64,000 bases of DNA, from positions 124,497,373 to 124,561,372 of the forward strand of contig OY987299.1 of NCBI GenBank assembly GCA_963920635.1, written 5' to 3'. This DNA is from Pseudeuparius sepicola (Eukaryota > Arthropoda > Insecta > Coleoptera > Anthribidae). The position numbers were made by a program, and so were the translations under genes. This document shows, one piece after another, positions 1 through 12,050 of the stretch. The notes under the pieces were generated by a model. It saw only the letters and a program-made list of their open reading frames with translations. It was not told where the DNA came from and made no database searches. Positions within the stretch are counted from its first letter, which is position 1. The number at the start of each line of letters is the position of its first letter.

Positions 1-53
1 TGTTAAATAATTGCAGTAAGCACCTAGAGGTGAGAACGCAAGTGGATCTACAC

Positions 54-593
54 TTGATGATGAGTATGGGGAAGAAGAATTGCAGTTTTGTAGTCCCAAT
101 TTAATGCACCTTGTGGATTTTTGAAAAAGTCATGGCTTACTAGATATTTTGAAAAAACGAAATTTTGACGATTTATTCTAATCCATTTAACTTCTAAAAG
201 TGTAAATAGAAAAGTTGGAGGGAATTGTGTCCCCTATGCCATTTCATGTCCTACTTTCAGTGACAGCTGCCATTTTCGAGATATGACACAAACTTGTGTT
301 TTTTTTAGATGGAAATCATTTAACCACGGAAAGTAGGACATGACAACCACATTGGGGACACAATTCCCTCCAACTTTTGTATTTACAGTTTTTATCTAAA
401 TTCAGAAACAACGAAGCTAGACGGATTAGAATAAATCGCCAAAATTTCGTTTTTTCAAAATATCTAGTAAGCCATGACTTTTTTCAAAAATTCACAAGGT
501 GCATTAAATTGGGCCTACAAAACTTGCAATTCTTTCCCCATTTATCCTTCTTTCTATCTCCGCTAGTTTCCGAGGTCCCCATACTGATCATCA
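54..593. repeat. Inverted repeat at the left edge
   Basis: Arms of about 190-230 nt match, from TTGATGATGAGTATGGGG at the left to its complement at 576-593. The right arm has about 40 extra nt. No clear terminal motif; no gene visible inside. Confidence 0.7.
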
Positions 594-634
594 AAAGAAA
601 CTCCTGGATAGTTAAATATTAGTTAGTTTTCATT

Positions 635-3600
635 TCATTTTACCTCATTTTGTTCGGAATAGCATTTGTGTGTTAACCAGGCATTTTCGCAAGGGTTGGC
701 TCCAACTAAAATAATAATAATTGAACTGTTATAATTATTATCACCAAATATAATTATTTAACTAAAAAAATAAACATACGAGTTTCAACATATAAAGTGC
801 TAGTAATAACAACAGAGAAAAACTTTTAGATCAAAAATGACATGGTAAGGTTTTATACAGGGTGTCCGGTAAGTATGGGGCTATCTCACAGGAGCAAGTA
901 GGGGACGTCAAAATATTACGATTGAGCTCAACAACTACGGATCAGATCTCAATAGTTACTGAAATACAGGGCGTTGTAACTCTTTTTTTCAAATTGAATT
1001 ATGGCAATATCTCCCAAACTAATCAAGCTGTTGAACTGAAATTTGGCACTGCTGTGTTTTTGGCGATGGAGAATAAGCTGAAAATGTCAATTTCGCCGTA
1101 TCTCACAGAGGGCGACACTTGCGCTGTTTTTGGCTCGTGCTTTTACTCGTAACTTTTTTGAGGTTATCTCTTTGGTCCTGCAGGTCTATTATTTTAGTGC
1201 ATCTTTTTATTCTGCAAGAAAAAGGTACTCTTGTTTCATAACGATTAAATCAACCGTTTGCGTTGAAATCGGCAAAATGTGCCCCAAAACACCTGTTGAG
1301 TTCAATATTCGACACTTAAAATTTTCACCTACCACTTTCAAATATTACAGATCAACTGTACATTCAAAATGATGAAAAAAATGCCAAATGAGCAGTGGTC
1401 AAAACACTATTGGTTTTCTTGAAACAGCGTGTCAAAATTTTGTCAAATTCAATCCTTTCCATTTTGAAAGCGAATAATTTTTGGTACTTTGTTCATAGGG
1501 ATTTTTTTTCACTTCAAATGGTACCGTTGATATGAAACACTTGAAAGCGATAGGTGAAAATTTTATGTTTCGAATATTGAACTCAACAGGTGTTTTGGGG
1601 CACGTTTTGGCAATTTCAACGCAAACGGTTGACTTTATCGTTATGAAACAAGAGTACCTTTTTCTTGCAGAGTGAAAAGATGCACTAAAATGATAGACCT
1701 GCAGGACCAAAAACATAACCTCAAAAAAGTTACGAGTAAAAGCACGATCCAAAAACAGCGCAAGTGTCGCCCTCTGTGAGATACGGCGAAATTGACATTT
1801 TCAGCTTATTCTCCATCGCCAAAAACACAGCAGTGCCAAATTTCAGTTCAACAGCTTGATTAGTTTGGGAGATATTGCCATAATTCAATTTGAAAAAAAG
1901 AGTTACAACGCACTGTATCTCAGTAAGTATTGAGATCTGACCCGTAGTGGTAAAGCTCAATCGTAATATTTTGACGTCCCCTACCTGCTCCTGTAAGATT
2001 GCCCCATACTTTCCGGACACCCTGTATAAACTAATCCGACTTGTTCCATCTGAAATTTTAGTTTGCATGTTGAAAAACTATTTTTTTTTCGATTTGCATC
2101 AGTAGAAACTTTTACCAAATAACAATGGTAGTATCTAGTAATTGGTATAAATAAGCACTTAAACATATCAGAAGATATGTATAGGTGTGGAAAATAAAGA
2201 ATTAAAAAGTAAAAAAAATCCCGTCAAAACCAAAATTAACTGTAGCGGGGCAATTTCCTCGTGTCCGAGTTCTCTGGCCATTGGCGGATAATCTCATAAA
2301 CTGCCATGAATAATTTATAGCCAATGCTCTCGAACGAGCCGACCTAAACGTCTATCGAGTTTACGGATTACAAATAGTTTTTGTGTTTTTTTTGTGAACA
2401 TCTATCTCTATTGTTGGATTTTGAGCAAATGCCAGCATAGTTCTGTCGGAGCTCTTTAGGACAACATAATGTCTCTGGTCTTACACTTTTTTAGTTAGGT
2501 AGTGAGGTAACTTTTTAACGTGCCACCTTACTTTTCGTCCCGCATTTCCTGATGACCGGTTCAGCTTCCGCCTTGTACTCTTCTGGCAAAACAGCAATCG
2601 TGGCATCTTCGTCTATTATACCGTCGTCGTCAATCTAAAACCAAAAGCAAATAGTTCTAGATAAACACAGCGTAGTTCCATCTTTATTTTTATATGATAT
2701 CTGTATGGGAAGGTACTTTTCCGTTCAGAAGTCACACGATAATATTTGACTTTGCTATCCAAACACGAATGTTTGGCGAATTTTTCCTTCTGTTTGAATT
2801 TTCGTCACAATGGTGAGAACGTACGAGATTGTCGCTGGTTAAGTCAACTTAATAACTTAACGCAAAGATTTACTTAACTAAACTTGCATATTTGATCAGT
2901 CATAACTGTGAGGTTTTAGGAAGGTTCCTTTATTTTTTAAGCGACATTTTAACCAATATTAAAATTCTAATTTTTATGAAACACAGAAAGATTTTTAGTA
3001 CCTGTAATTATAAATAATAAAGGATGTTTTTAGTGGCATGTCAGGTAAAGGATATCAATTGAAAAAAATGCACTCCAGCCGGGACTCGAACCCGGGACTC
3101 CCACTGTGGCCGTAGGCACTTTAACCAACTAAGCTACCGGAGATACGGGTTCCATCGGCTAGGTGTTATTTATTCCAATTGATATACACTGTGTCCCGGA
3201 TAAGAATGAACAGCATGGGGATATTGCAAACGGTGAGAGATAGGGCAACGGTTAAATGGGGAAAAAGTTGCGCAATTTTGAGTTATTTTGAAAAAAGTAA
3301 AATTTTGCGTTTTCGATTTTATTTTTTCTGAAGTTGTTATCACAGATAGAGAAAAAAGAAAAACACTTTCTTATGGCACTTTTTAACGGGCCTTAAGATG
3401 TTTTTTTTTAGATTTGTTCTACAACGTTTCGTTTTTGAGCAACCATCTTCAACTTTATTTTTTTTAATACGGACCTGGATTTTTTTTTGTAGATTTTGAA
3501 AGCACTTTTCATTGCAAATACCATGATGTATGACACGAAATATTTTTAAAATGTTTTGAGACAATTATACTGAAAATTCTTTTTTTTCCATTCATTTTTG

Positions 3601-6600
3601 TCTAATGCGGACCAGTATTTAATAATAAGGAGTCTAAATATTAATCAGTATTGACAACAATTTAACTTACAGTTTATTTTTACTTCGAAAACTTAATATT
3701 TTTAAATTGTACGGCCCTGCGTCTGGTAAAGAGTTTTTTTCCTCTGTTGTTGTACAGCAAACAGTGTCGCATTGGGTTTTAGAGTAAATTCTTCGCTTTT
3801 TCTAATTGCGAGAAGAAAGCTTTAAACCAACATAATCAATAACTTTTGCCATTTGTTAATTGCAAAAATACATTCGTTCGGCCTCTACACTATTTCTGTG
3901 GCACAAGATATAACATACTGACATGTTAAATTTGTCGTCATTTGAAAAAGCACCCTCCATTTTCCATTTGTAATGAAATAAATTGTTAACTAAATGATAC
4001 AGTGGAAGTTATGACAAATGACAAGGGATTGGTTTCGTTGTTTCAAAGCCTTCTAGGTGGAGGATTTTTATTTATTATTTATTATCGTATGTGCCGTCCT
4101 TTTTTTAGTTCTCCAATTGAAAGATAAGTTGTAAGTTAAATTGTTGACAATACTGATTAATATTTAGACTTCTTATTATTAAATACAGGGCCGCATTAGA
4201 AAAAAAATAATGGAAAAAAAGGAATTTTCAGTATAATTGTCTCAAAACATTTTAAAAATATTTCTTGTCATACATCATGGTATTTGCAATGAAAAGTGCT
4301 TTCAAAATCTGCAAAAAAAACCAGGTCCGTATTTAAAAAAATTAAGTTGAAGATGGCTTCTCAAAAACGAAACGATGTAGAACAAATCTAAAAACGCCAT
4401 CTTAAGGCCCGTTAAAAAGTGCCATAAGAAAGTGCTTTTCTTTTTTCTCTATCTGTGACAGCAACTTCAGAAAAAAATAAAATCGAAAACGCAAAATTTT
4501 ACTTTTTTCAAAATAACTCAAAAACGAAAAAAGATATTAGAAATCTGTTTGTTCCATTTTATTGATCTCGAAATTGCGCAACTTTTTCCCCATTTAACCG
4601 TTGCCCTATCTCTCACCGTTTGCAATATCCCCATGCTGTTCATTCTTATCCGGGACACAGTGTATAGCAGTTATATAGTTAGTAGCGGTGAGATGTAGAA
4701 GACTACGGCGTCTTCTACAGCTACTAGAAGGGGTTAGAGTGTGTAGGGTAACCATTCATGATTGTTGGTTATGTGAACTCCCTATTTGTTCATCAACGCA
4801 CAAAATTCGACATATAGCGACTTAATGTAAGTAGCGAACGTGGAAATTCTAACCTACAATGTCAAAGCCAGAATATGATACACAGAAAGATTTTTAGTGC
4901 CGGTAAGTTAAATTAACGATTTCGAAAAATACGTTTTTAAAACAATTTATTTTGACAGTTACAACAGGGCAGCGTCTACTGCTACAAGACAAGATAGAAC
5001 TGATTAACAATAGAGCAAAGCTTAAATATATAGGGATACAAAATGCAACTTAGCCTACACGTGCCCGCGCACTCAGCACTTTGTCTGCACTTTAACACAA
5101 TCAGGACCATTGTTCATAGCGACGTAACTGGTAATTATAAATAATAAAGGATGTTTTTAGTGGCATGTCATGCAAAGGATATCAATTGAAAAAATGCACT
5201 CCAGCCGGGACTCGAACCCGGGACTCTCACTGTGGCCGTAGGCACTTTAACCAACTAGGCTGGAGTGCATTTTTTTCAATTGATATCCTTTACCTGACAT
5301 GCCACTAAAAACATCCTTTATTATTTTTAATTAATAATAATAATAATAATAAAAATTCTCACCCTCCCAATAATCCAAACTATAGGAGTACCCCAGAAGC
5401 AACGACATGCTTGTGCGGGGGAGCGGGAGGGGGGCAATTACTATTATTTTGTCTTCGTTTATTTACAGGTACTAAAAGTCTTTCTGTGTTTTATATTCCG
5501 GCTTTGACATTGTAGGTTAGAATTTCCACGTTCGATATTTACATTAAGTCGCTATATGTCGAATTTTGTGGGTTGATGAACAAATAGGAAGTTCGCATAA
5601 CTAACAATCAAACAATTGATATCCTTTACCTGACATGCCACTAGAAACATCCTTTATTATCTAATTTTTATATTCTGAAATAGTAATTGAGAATATCCAG
5701 ACAGTTGTTCCGACAATATTTTTTCTTCGAGCCTAACAGTGATTTACTGTGAGTCAACACTTACACATGCCATTTGTTCCAAAAGACATTTGATATAACA
5801 CTTTAGTTTCTCATCGTCTTCGAACACCTTTTCCGCATTTACTTTATCGATGAGTGCTGGAAGTATTCCTCGATTAATTCTAGATTTGTATGTTTACTTA
5901 TGCATGGATACCTTCGTCTACTCCTGTTTCCTCGACACATGTTTTGTGTAACATTCTGATCAGTTCCTCTAGTTCCTCAGAAAGGCCCTAAAATGAAGAA
6001 AATGCGTCACTAAAAAATTAATCATTTCACACACGGGCCATAATAAGGGGTCGATTGTAAACAAGAAGAAACTTATTGAAGGTCTCTAGATTTTTATTTA
6101 ATACTGCCTGGAATGATCCATTTCGCATTAAAAATAATATAAATAGAAGAGGAAGAATAGAGGTACGGGTTTGAAAACAATATAATCACGGGCGTAGCCA
6201 GGATTCAGTTTTGGGGGGGGGGGTTTAGTTTGAGAAGTAAATAAAACAACAAAAATATACTTATATGAAATTTAATATCTATATATTCATCCGAAAAACT
6301 ACGACATATTTATAAAGTTTTTAACTTTAAATAAAATGGATAAATTAATTTCGTTCCTCTGCGCTAAATCTAAAACCATTAAAGAAGAAATCTTCGGCTT
6401 TTTCTTTTAAATATATCCACTACTTCATCTGCATGAATTTCTGTTCCATAGTGAATGTTCATTAGAGCCAAACCATTAAGTCTGTTTTCACTTGTAGTGT
6501 TTCGTAAATAGTTTTTCAGTCTCCTTAGGCTCGAGAAAGACCTTTCTGGGGTAGCAGTGGATACAGGAATGGTAGCCAAGATTTGTAGTAATGTGTAAAT

Positions 6601-9600
6601 ATTAGGATAAAGGTTTTTATCGCACATATCTAGGCATTCCAAACTAGATTTTGGGGTAGGCAGTCTTCTTATCAGCATGTAAGATAGCTGAAGCTTTGAT
6701 AGCTAAATCCAAATTTGTTCCTTTATTAGAAACCCCTTGACCTTGACTACACCACTTTTTCCAGTAGTCCATAACTTTAAGTTTATCACCCTTCCTTTTT
6801 TCCCCCTCCATTTTTCGACAGTAATAATGATTCACGTATCTATCCTTAACAAGGTCATCGAATAACAGCGCACTAAAATTACTTACTTACACGGTACACT
6901 TAATTCTCTTCACTATTCGTTCACCACTTTTCACTTTTATTCGCTTCGAGTTCGCATGGAACAATACTGCCGTAAGCGCGGTCACGCGCCGCGGCGCCGC
7001 TTATATAGCAGCCCAGTAGCCGTCCAGAAACTTCAACGAACTTCCACAAAGTTCCGCTCATTTCGACCTAGGGGCGTGGCGAATAATCGAGAAACAACGC
7101 AAAGTGTCCCTACAATACAAAATAGTTCGGCTGCAACTGCGTCTGCCTCTCGTCAAAAGATGGCGCTAGGCGCTACTATTACTACATATATATTCACTCC
7201 TCGTATTTTTTCGGTATAATATTAGGTAATATTTTGCTTATTTCGGGGGGGGGGGGGGTTGAACCCCCGAAACCCCCCCCCCCTTGGCTACGCCCGTGAA
7301 TCGTGAATATAATCCTTCTATAACAGGAAAATAGCTAGTTATATCTTGTCGAAATGTGGTAGCTTGCTTTATTTCAAATTCCGAAACACATAAATGCAAA
7401 ACACATACAGTGGCTAGGTCGAGTGACGCGTCAGTGCCTCACATCAGCAGTTTTACGGCTCCTGTTGTGGGTGCACCGAAAATATAGCCTGTTTATGCCG
7501 CGATAGTTATAAGTTTCTACTGTGGCAATATGCACAAAAGACAGCAGTTCGACGGACAATTTCGATATTGTACATTTCGGGTAATCTCTGCGTTCTACAT
7601 TTCCACAAGGGGTGTCAGTAGGTATACAGTGTGTTTCACTTCAAGTCGAGACAAATCATTATTTTTTTACGGGTTTACCGATTTTCAAAAACTTTTTTTT
7701 AAAATATAATGCTCCGAATGATCTACATTTTGACACTAATTTTTTTCAGATTCATGTTTCCGATCAAAATTATAGCCCCAAAAACTGCAAAAGTACATTA
7801 GGCATTTTTTTAGGAAAAAAATGAATAGCAGTCTTATTGACCATACCCGAAAACCCCACATACCAACATAGCAAAAATACGGCTTTTCGGAGTACTCTGT
7901 ACATACACCAAGAGACATTTTAAAATTATTTCTTTGCAATTTAGCCATCAATTCCCATAGCCCTACCTTAGACGCATTAAAAATACAAAAATTAAAAAAA
8001 ATCGATTTTTCTCTTGGTGTTTTTTTACATTTTTTTCTATAATTTTAACTTATATGCCTATTAAAAAACATAAGGTGCTCCATAAGGAGCACCCTGGATA
8101 CTAATCAATTTTTAATTTTTTTCAAATAAAAAAAGTATGATTTTTATTGAAAGTACTTTCTAAAATTTAATATTGTTTATGTTTTTTAATATGCATAAGT
8201 TAAAAATGTAGAAAAAATGTAAAAAAAACACCAAGAGAAAAACAATTATTTTCGGTTTTTGTATTTTATTACATTGTATTATTATATAAGTATAAGGCAG
8301 GGCCGTGAAATCGTGGGAATTGATGGTTTATGTGAGCCCTAATCAAAGAAATAATTTTAAAATATCTCTCGGTGTTTGTACAGGGTACTTCGAAAAACCG
8401 TATTTTTGCCAAGTTTGAAGCTATTTTATGAACCCTGTATAAGCTATGACCGTGAAACATGGTATGTGTGGTTTGCGGGTATGGCCAATACGACTGTGCT
8501 ATTCATTTTTTTCCTAAAGAAATGCCTATTGTACTTTTGCAGTTTTTGGGGTATAATTCATGGAAAAGACGAATCTGAAAAAAAAGGGTCAAAATGTAGA
8601 TCTTTCAGAGTACTATATTTAAAAAAAAAGTTTTTGAAAATCGGTCAACCCGTAAAAAAATAATGAATTGTCTCGACTTGAAGTGAAACACACTGTATAT
8701 ACATATAACATTGAGTAGAAAATGATAATGTTAAACGTCGCTAAATGCTTCACTTCACTTCGGGATGTAGGATGTAGGACATTACAAACTACAGATATTT
8801 TTATTCCTTGCGCTTTCTCAATTATATTATCAGAGATAGAGTACTGTGGAGCTTTGTTTAGAATAATTAATTTTGGTTGAATACAATACGTATTCCTTGG
8901 TTTAAACCACATTTTTTGGAAACCATAGTTTGACTTGACTTTTCATTTTGTTTTTTGTGTTTGATCAATTAATGCAAAAAGTGAATTTAGACTAGAAACT
9001 GTAACACACATATAAAAAAGCTAAGAGACAGTGTATGTACAGGGTGTTCCCGTATATTTTGACCTACCCTAGAGCCTCTATTTTTCGAGTTAGAAAAAAA
9101 TTACTTAAATGAAAGTTGTAGGGTATCAAGGTGTCTTGTCCGAAAAATAATGGATTGACAGGAATGCCCTTGTCTATGTTAAAATGTTTTTCCATGGCAA
9201 CCTTGATTAAATATAAAGATCGCATTTATCTGCAATTTGGAATATCATGCGAATGCTTAGAGCAAACATATAACATATTTATATTGTTGGAATCGGAAAA
9301 ATGCGTGCAATTCAAAAATCCACAAATATACAGGGTGTTCCATTAAAAAAATTAAATTTCTATTTTTTCATAAATTTTCGACGCTCATTTGTTTTATCTA
9401 GTAACAGATCCTAGCGGTTCAGAAAAAACTCTACAACTTTCATTTAAGTGATTTTTTTCTAACTCGAAAAATATAGGCTCTAGGGGTGGGTCAATATATA
9501 CGGGAACACCCTGTACAAAATTTAAATTTGCGTTTGAGAATGTATTGAGTTTGAGATTATTATATTATTAGTAAGTTATTTGCTATTATAAAAAAGCTAT

Positions 9601-10588
9601 GAATATTAAATAAAAATATTTGACTAGTGGAAATTTATGAACAGATAAGCATGCCATAAGTTGGTAACAAATAAAAATAACTTCATAACTTGTAAGAAAT
9701 GATGACAAACAAACAAATAGCCAGACAAGAAAGCGAGTTATTTAACAGTTTGCAACATGAGAGAAAGACGAAAAAACTGCAAAACAGAGCTAATGCTAAT
9801 GCAATAAAGCTAAAAAAATTTCAAACAAGACTAAAAAGCAGAAAATAATAAAATTTAAATAAAAAAACTATCAGGTTTTTAAAAAATACTAAAAAGTATA
9901 AAAAAAAATTCCTAGCCTAATAAAGATTGAAAAAACGTGGGGCGCATCCAATAGATAATACTAAGGAGTGTAGTCCAGGAGTACCTAGCTGTCGTTGAGA
10001 AAACATTTGCAGTGCAATACAAAAATGTTAGTGACTAAAGTGCACCATCAATTATCTATTGCATGCGCCCCACGTTTTTAGAATCTTTATTTGGCTAGGA
10101 AGTTATGTGACACTCTTTAGTCCGTTTCTTATATTATTATAATATTTTATTATACCTTTAGTGTCCTTTTTAAAAATGTGGTATATTAAAATTTTGGTTT
10201 TTTTAATTTTACTATTAAGTTATATAGTCGGAACCAACAATTTTATAAAGAAAATACTTATAATTTGAAACGAAACACAGCTGGTAGAGCCGTGTATATA
10301 TAATTACGGGACACTCTGTATTTAAACCCCATTTTATGTTTTTGTATGGCTTATAATTAATTTACTATATTTTATCTCATTGTTAACAAAAATATTCTAT
10401 AGCTTTTAGCCTTTTAATAGTTGTTGTCGTTGTTGCTTTGTAGTTGGTGTTGCGCTAGAGAGTTTTCTGTCTGATCATGAGATATAGGTGTTTTCCATTT
10501 ATCAATGTATTCGGAAATCCTTCTTGGCACTTACAAGCACTCCGCAAACACAAAAACACAAAAAGATGATAAATCCAACTTTGAACAT
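635..10588 (-). CDS. OBP-A: classic odorant-binding protein gene, 5-6 exons
   Basis: Exons on the minus strand are 10535-10588, 5912-5987, 5765-5856, 2532-2634 and 644-705, all with GT/AG borders and intron phases 0, 1, 0, 1. The first 129 residues begin with an 18-residue signal peptide (MFKVGFIIFLCFCV...). Cysteine spacing is C1-X27-C2-X3-C3-X37-C4-X8-C5-X8-C6, the insect OBP signature, and the motif GANPCENAWLTHKCY surrounds C5-C6. OBPs are small secreted proteins of the sensillum lymph that carry hydrophobic odorants to receptors; this role is known for the family and inferred here. The end is unsettled. Either exon 5 reads through GTA AAA to TGA at 635-637, giving 131 residues, or GAG|GTAAAA is a donor and a tiny sixth exon lies left of the window, as OBP-B suggests. 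Introns carry foldback elements, SINEs and a hAT remnant. Confidence 0.85.
644..705 (-). CDS. OBP-A exon 5 (C5, C6)
   Basis: 62 nt with acceptor ttttag|TTGGAGCC, joining the phase-1 A of exon 4 to give K-I-G-A-N-P-C. C5-X8-C6 is CENAWLTHKC. If GAG|GTAAAA is not used as a donor, the frame stops at TGA 635-637. Confidence 0.87.
858..2024. mobile_element. Foldback element, 1167 bp, TA target
   Basis: Ends CAGGGTGTCCGGTAAGTA and its complement, flanked by TA on both sides. Arms of over 500 nt pair almost to the centre. Open frames in it are mirror copies, not genes. A diverged relative of the arm lies at 27661-28020. It sits in the last OBP-A intron (exon 4-5). Confidence 0.85.
2532..2634 (-). 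CDS. OBP-A exon 4 (C4)
   Basis: 103 nt with acceptor ttttag|ATT and donor AAAA|GTAAGG, ending in phase 1. It encodes IDDDGIIDEDATIAVLPEEY and ends VIRKCGTK with C4. Same length and phase as the equivalent exon of OBP-C. Confidence 0.9.
3016..3183 (-). mobile_element. tRNA-derived SINE
   Basis: On the minus strand: an A-box-like TAGCTTAGTTGG, a B box GGTTCGAGTCC with a 5-bp T stem, an acceptor-like stem CTCCGG/CTGGAG, then a tail CAATTGATATCC...ACATCC. The anticodon loop GGCCACA lacks U33, so it is a SINE and not a tRNA gene. Confidence 0.65.
3187..4662. mobile_element. Foldback element, 1476 bp, TA target
   Basis: Ends CACTGTGTCCCGGATAAGAA and complement, flanked by TA. Arms run nearly to the centre. 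It lies in OBP-A intron 3. The same family occurs at 39887-41252 in the equivalent intron of OBP-D. Confidence 0.85.
4663..5700. repeat. Composite inverted-repeat region with SINE pieces
   Basis: Outer arms of about 150 nt at 4753-4910 and 5455-5612 are complementary (ATGTCAAAGCC...TTAGTGCC side). Between them are unrelated sequence, a SINE palindrome (5143-5322), a (TAA)n run near 5331 and a G-rich patch near 5410. All lies in OBP-A intron 3. Confidence 0.6.
5143..5322. repeat. Head-to-head SINE palindrome
   Basis: The SINE tail (AAAGGATGTTTTTAGTGGCA) is present at both ends in opposite orientation. Only the left half keeps the tRNA-related B box; the right half starts at GGCTGGAGTGC. Confidence 0.65.
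5765..5856 (-). CDS. OBP-A exon 3 (C2, C3)
   Basis: 92 nt, one codon longer than the 89 nt of the other paralogues. Acceptor ccag|CAC, donor TGT|GTAAGT, phase 0. It encodes the KCYIKC pair (C2-X3-C3) after VFEDDEKL and ends with an additional, non-canonical cysteine (QMAC). Confidence 0.88.
5912..5987 (-). CDS. OBP-A exon 2 (C1)
   Basis: 76 nt with acceptor tttag|GGC and donor GAAG|GTATCC, ending in phase 1. It encodes GLSEELEELIRMLHKTCVEE and on to GVDE, with the first conserved cysteine in KTC. Confidence 0.9.
6187..7305 (-). mobile_element. Internally deleted hAT transposon
   Basis: Flanked by a perfect 8-bp duplication AATATAAT (6179-6186 and 7306-7313), the hAT target size. The inverted ends contain CACGGGCGTAGCC; the right end carries an extra CGTG copy. 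G/C homopolymers line both ends. A transposase 3' part (6379-6835, minus) and, at 7000-7020, a TATATAAGC promoter with GC-rich leader and a GTAAGTAAG donor remain. The middle of the transposase is gone. Confidence 0.75.
6379..6835 (-). pseudogene. hAT transposase fragment (C-terminal dimerisation domain)
   Basis: Two overlapping minus-strand frames, 6835-6644 and 6678-6379. The second contains TATPERSFSSLRRLKNYLRN and RLNGLALMNIH, the hallmark of the hAT C-terminal dimerisation domain. The first encodes a short basic part ending KASAILHADKKTAYPKI in another frame, so a frameshift or deletion joins them. The catalytic core is absent. Confidence 0.8.
7627..8695. mobile_element. Foldback element, 1069 bp, TA target
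   Basis: Ends CAGTGTGTTTCACTTCAAGT and complement, TA on both sides, in OBP-A intron 1. Inner motifs such as the CACCAAGAG stretches recur symmetrically. Confidence 0.85.
9040..9513. mobile_element. Short foldback element, 474 bp
   Basis: Ends CAGGGTGTTCCCGTATATTT and complement with TA flanks. A second, one-sided CAGGGTGTTCC end lies inside at 9332, so it may be a composite. Confidence 0.8.
9914..10097. repeat. 184-bp inverted repeat
   Basis: CTAATAAAGATTGAAAAAACGTGGGGCGCA on the left is mirrored on the right (about 50-nt arms), bordered by TAGCC and GGCTA. A MITE-like remnant of unknown family. Confidence 0.6.
10535..10588 (-). CDS. OBP-A exon 1 (signal peptide)
   Basis: 54 nt, 18 codons. 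It starts at the ATG read from 10588 and ends CTT|GTAAGT, phase 0. The encoded stretch is almost wholly hydrophobic and Cys/Phe-rich. Length and phase equal the first exons of OBP-B and OBP-D, which supports the start. Confidence 0.85.
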
Positions 10589-11291
10589 TTTCAAACGAAT
10601 CAGTCACAACTGTTTCACTGAACCGTAAAATGTCGACACTATGAAAACAGAGTTTTTAGATCTGCCTGTCCATTACTGGTAGGTACTGTTAGTGTTTCGA
10701 AAACTCGTCCTTTTTATTTGTTTTCCGACAGAAAATTCGTTTTTGAAGAAGGGGGTAGAAGGTGTAATTAAACCAGAAAATTTGTACTGTACTGTAAACT
10801 GTAAGCATTATGTTCACTGATTTTAATAACAATTGACTAATTAAAAACATGAATGTATACCTATGTAATTTAATTACTTGTTCGCGTGCAGGAAACACTA
10901 ATTCCAAATAGTACGGCAAACTTGAAACCAATATTAATTTTAAGACCCTGTTAGCTATAATACTAGACTGTAGTAGATTTACAAAAACTTTGTAGGGTAG
11001 GGTCTACAATAATATATAAGTATATAAAAAAAGAGAACAAACTAAAGAGATTCTGAGATTATACTTACCCTCATATTAAGCGTCAGTCATGTCTCCCATC
11101 TTGAAAACGGCAGGTAGATATAGTCGTTGATTGAGCCATCGAAGGTATAGTGCATTTACCGATATATCGGAGTCGTAAATCATTTTATTTATTTATTATG
11201 CCAGCCACAAGGCCCTAGGTAGTTTAGACAGGTCCGAATTTAAATTATTTGGTAAAATATAGGTATAAAAGAATATAGATCCGAACTTATT

Positions 11292-11390
11292 GGTATAATT
11301 TTGTAATTATTTTTTCCTTTGTATATTTGTGTAATTTTGTAATTATTTATTCCTTTTTATATTTGTATAATTTTGTAATTATTTTATATT
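11292..11390. repeat. Tandem repeat, about 36-40 bp times 2.5
   Basis: The unit contains TATAATTTTGTAATTATT followed by TCC and TTTATATTTG. It lies inside the 11144-11513 inverted pair. Confidence 0.65.
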
Positions 11391-11951
11391 TCCCTGCCAA
11401 TAAACAATTTCAAAAAGGTTAAATACGGACCTGTGCATTAATCCTCTGGGTTTATGGTTCAACCCTGGTTAAAATGATTTACGACTCCGATATATGTGTA
11501 AATGCACTATACCTACCTACCCGAGCAAATGTAATATCAAAGCATAGAAGAATCGTAGCAGGTTCTTCTATGACCAAAGTAACAAATAATAATGACATCA
11601 CGTGCACTGTTCACTCACAATCACAACAAAATTATATTTCTCATAATATGAAAAAAAAAATAGAAATTACTAGATATGCACAGGAGGAAGATATTAAATA
11701 GCTTCTTGATAATACTGCTAAACATGTGATTTGATATTATATAGGTAATTAGGTTGAAATCCAAACTGAATTTGAGGAACATTTTACATAGATACTTATT
11801 TGCCTAAACTACCTACCTTATAATTTGTGTTCACTTACCCACAACTTTGAATAAGCTGAAATATTAGTAAATATGACAATTAAAAATTTTCGCTTCTGAA
11901 TTAACTTAATGCTATACGAGGGGTAATAATTATTCTGCAGCATGCAAGTAC

Positions 11952-11958
11952 TATAAAT
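11952..11958 (+). promoter_or_regulatory. TATA box of OBP-B
   Basis: TATAAAT, 45 nt before the ATG at 11997, implying a leader of only about 15 nt. Confidence 0.6.
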
Positions 11959-11996
11959 GTAGACGTTCCTGAAACTTTAAGATATTAAACGCCAAA

Positions 11997-12050
11997 ATGT
12001 TGAGGAATATTTGTGTTGTAGTATTGTGCCTCCTTGTTTTGGAAACCACT
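11997..12050 (+). CDS. OBP-B exon 1 (signal peptide)
   Basis: 18 codons, MLRNICVVVLCLLVLETT, ending ACT|GTAAGT in phase 0. The ATG follows the TATA box closely and its context is CCAAAATG. Confidence 0.9.

Larger units (their letters stand above)
10589..11996. other. Head-to-head intergenic region of OBP-A and OBP-B
   Basis: 1.4 kb between two diverging start codons. It holds an inverted pair GGTATAGTGCATTTAC (11144-11189 against 11471-11513) enclosing an AT-rich unit and the tandem repeat at 11292-11390. No coding sequence seen. Confidence 0.6.

Noticed and set aside
1..30. Last exon of OBP-A (acceptor cctctag, then six codons and TAA on the minus strand)
   Set aside because: Possible, but the residues do not resemble OBP ends and the place is inside no conserved context; the true end may be outside.
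862..2068. Several 80-112-codon frames on both strands
   Set aside because: They are mirror images of each other created by the foldback arms, with no start context or family similarity.
3068..3143. tRNA gene on the minus strand
   Set aside because: T arm and B box are good, but the anticodon loop lacks U33 and SINE tails follow; further copies nearby are rearranged.
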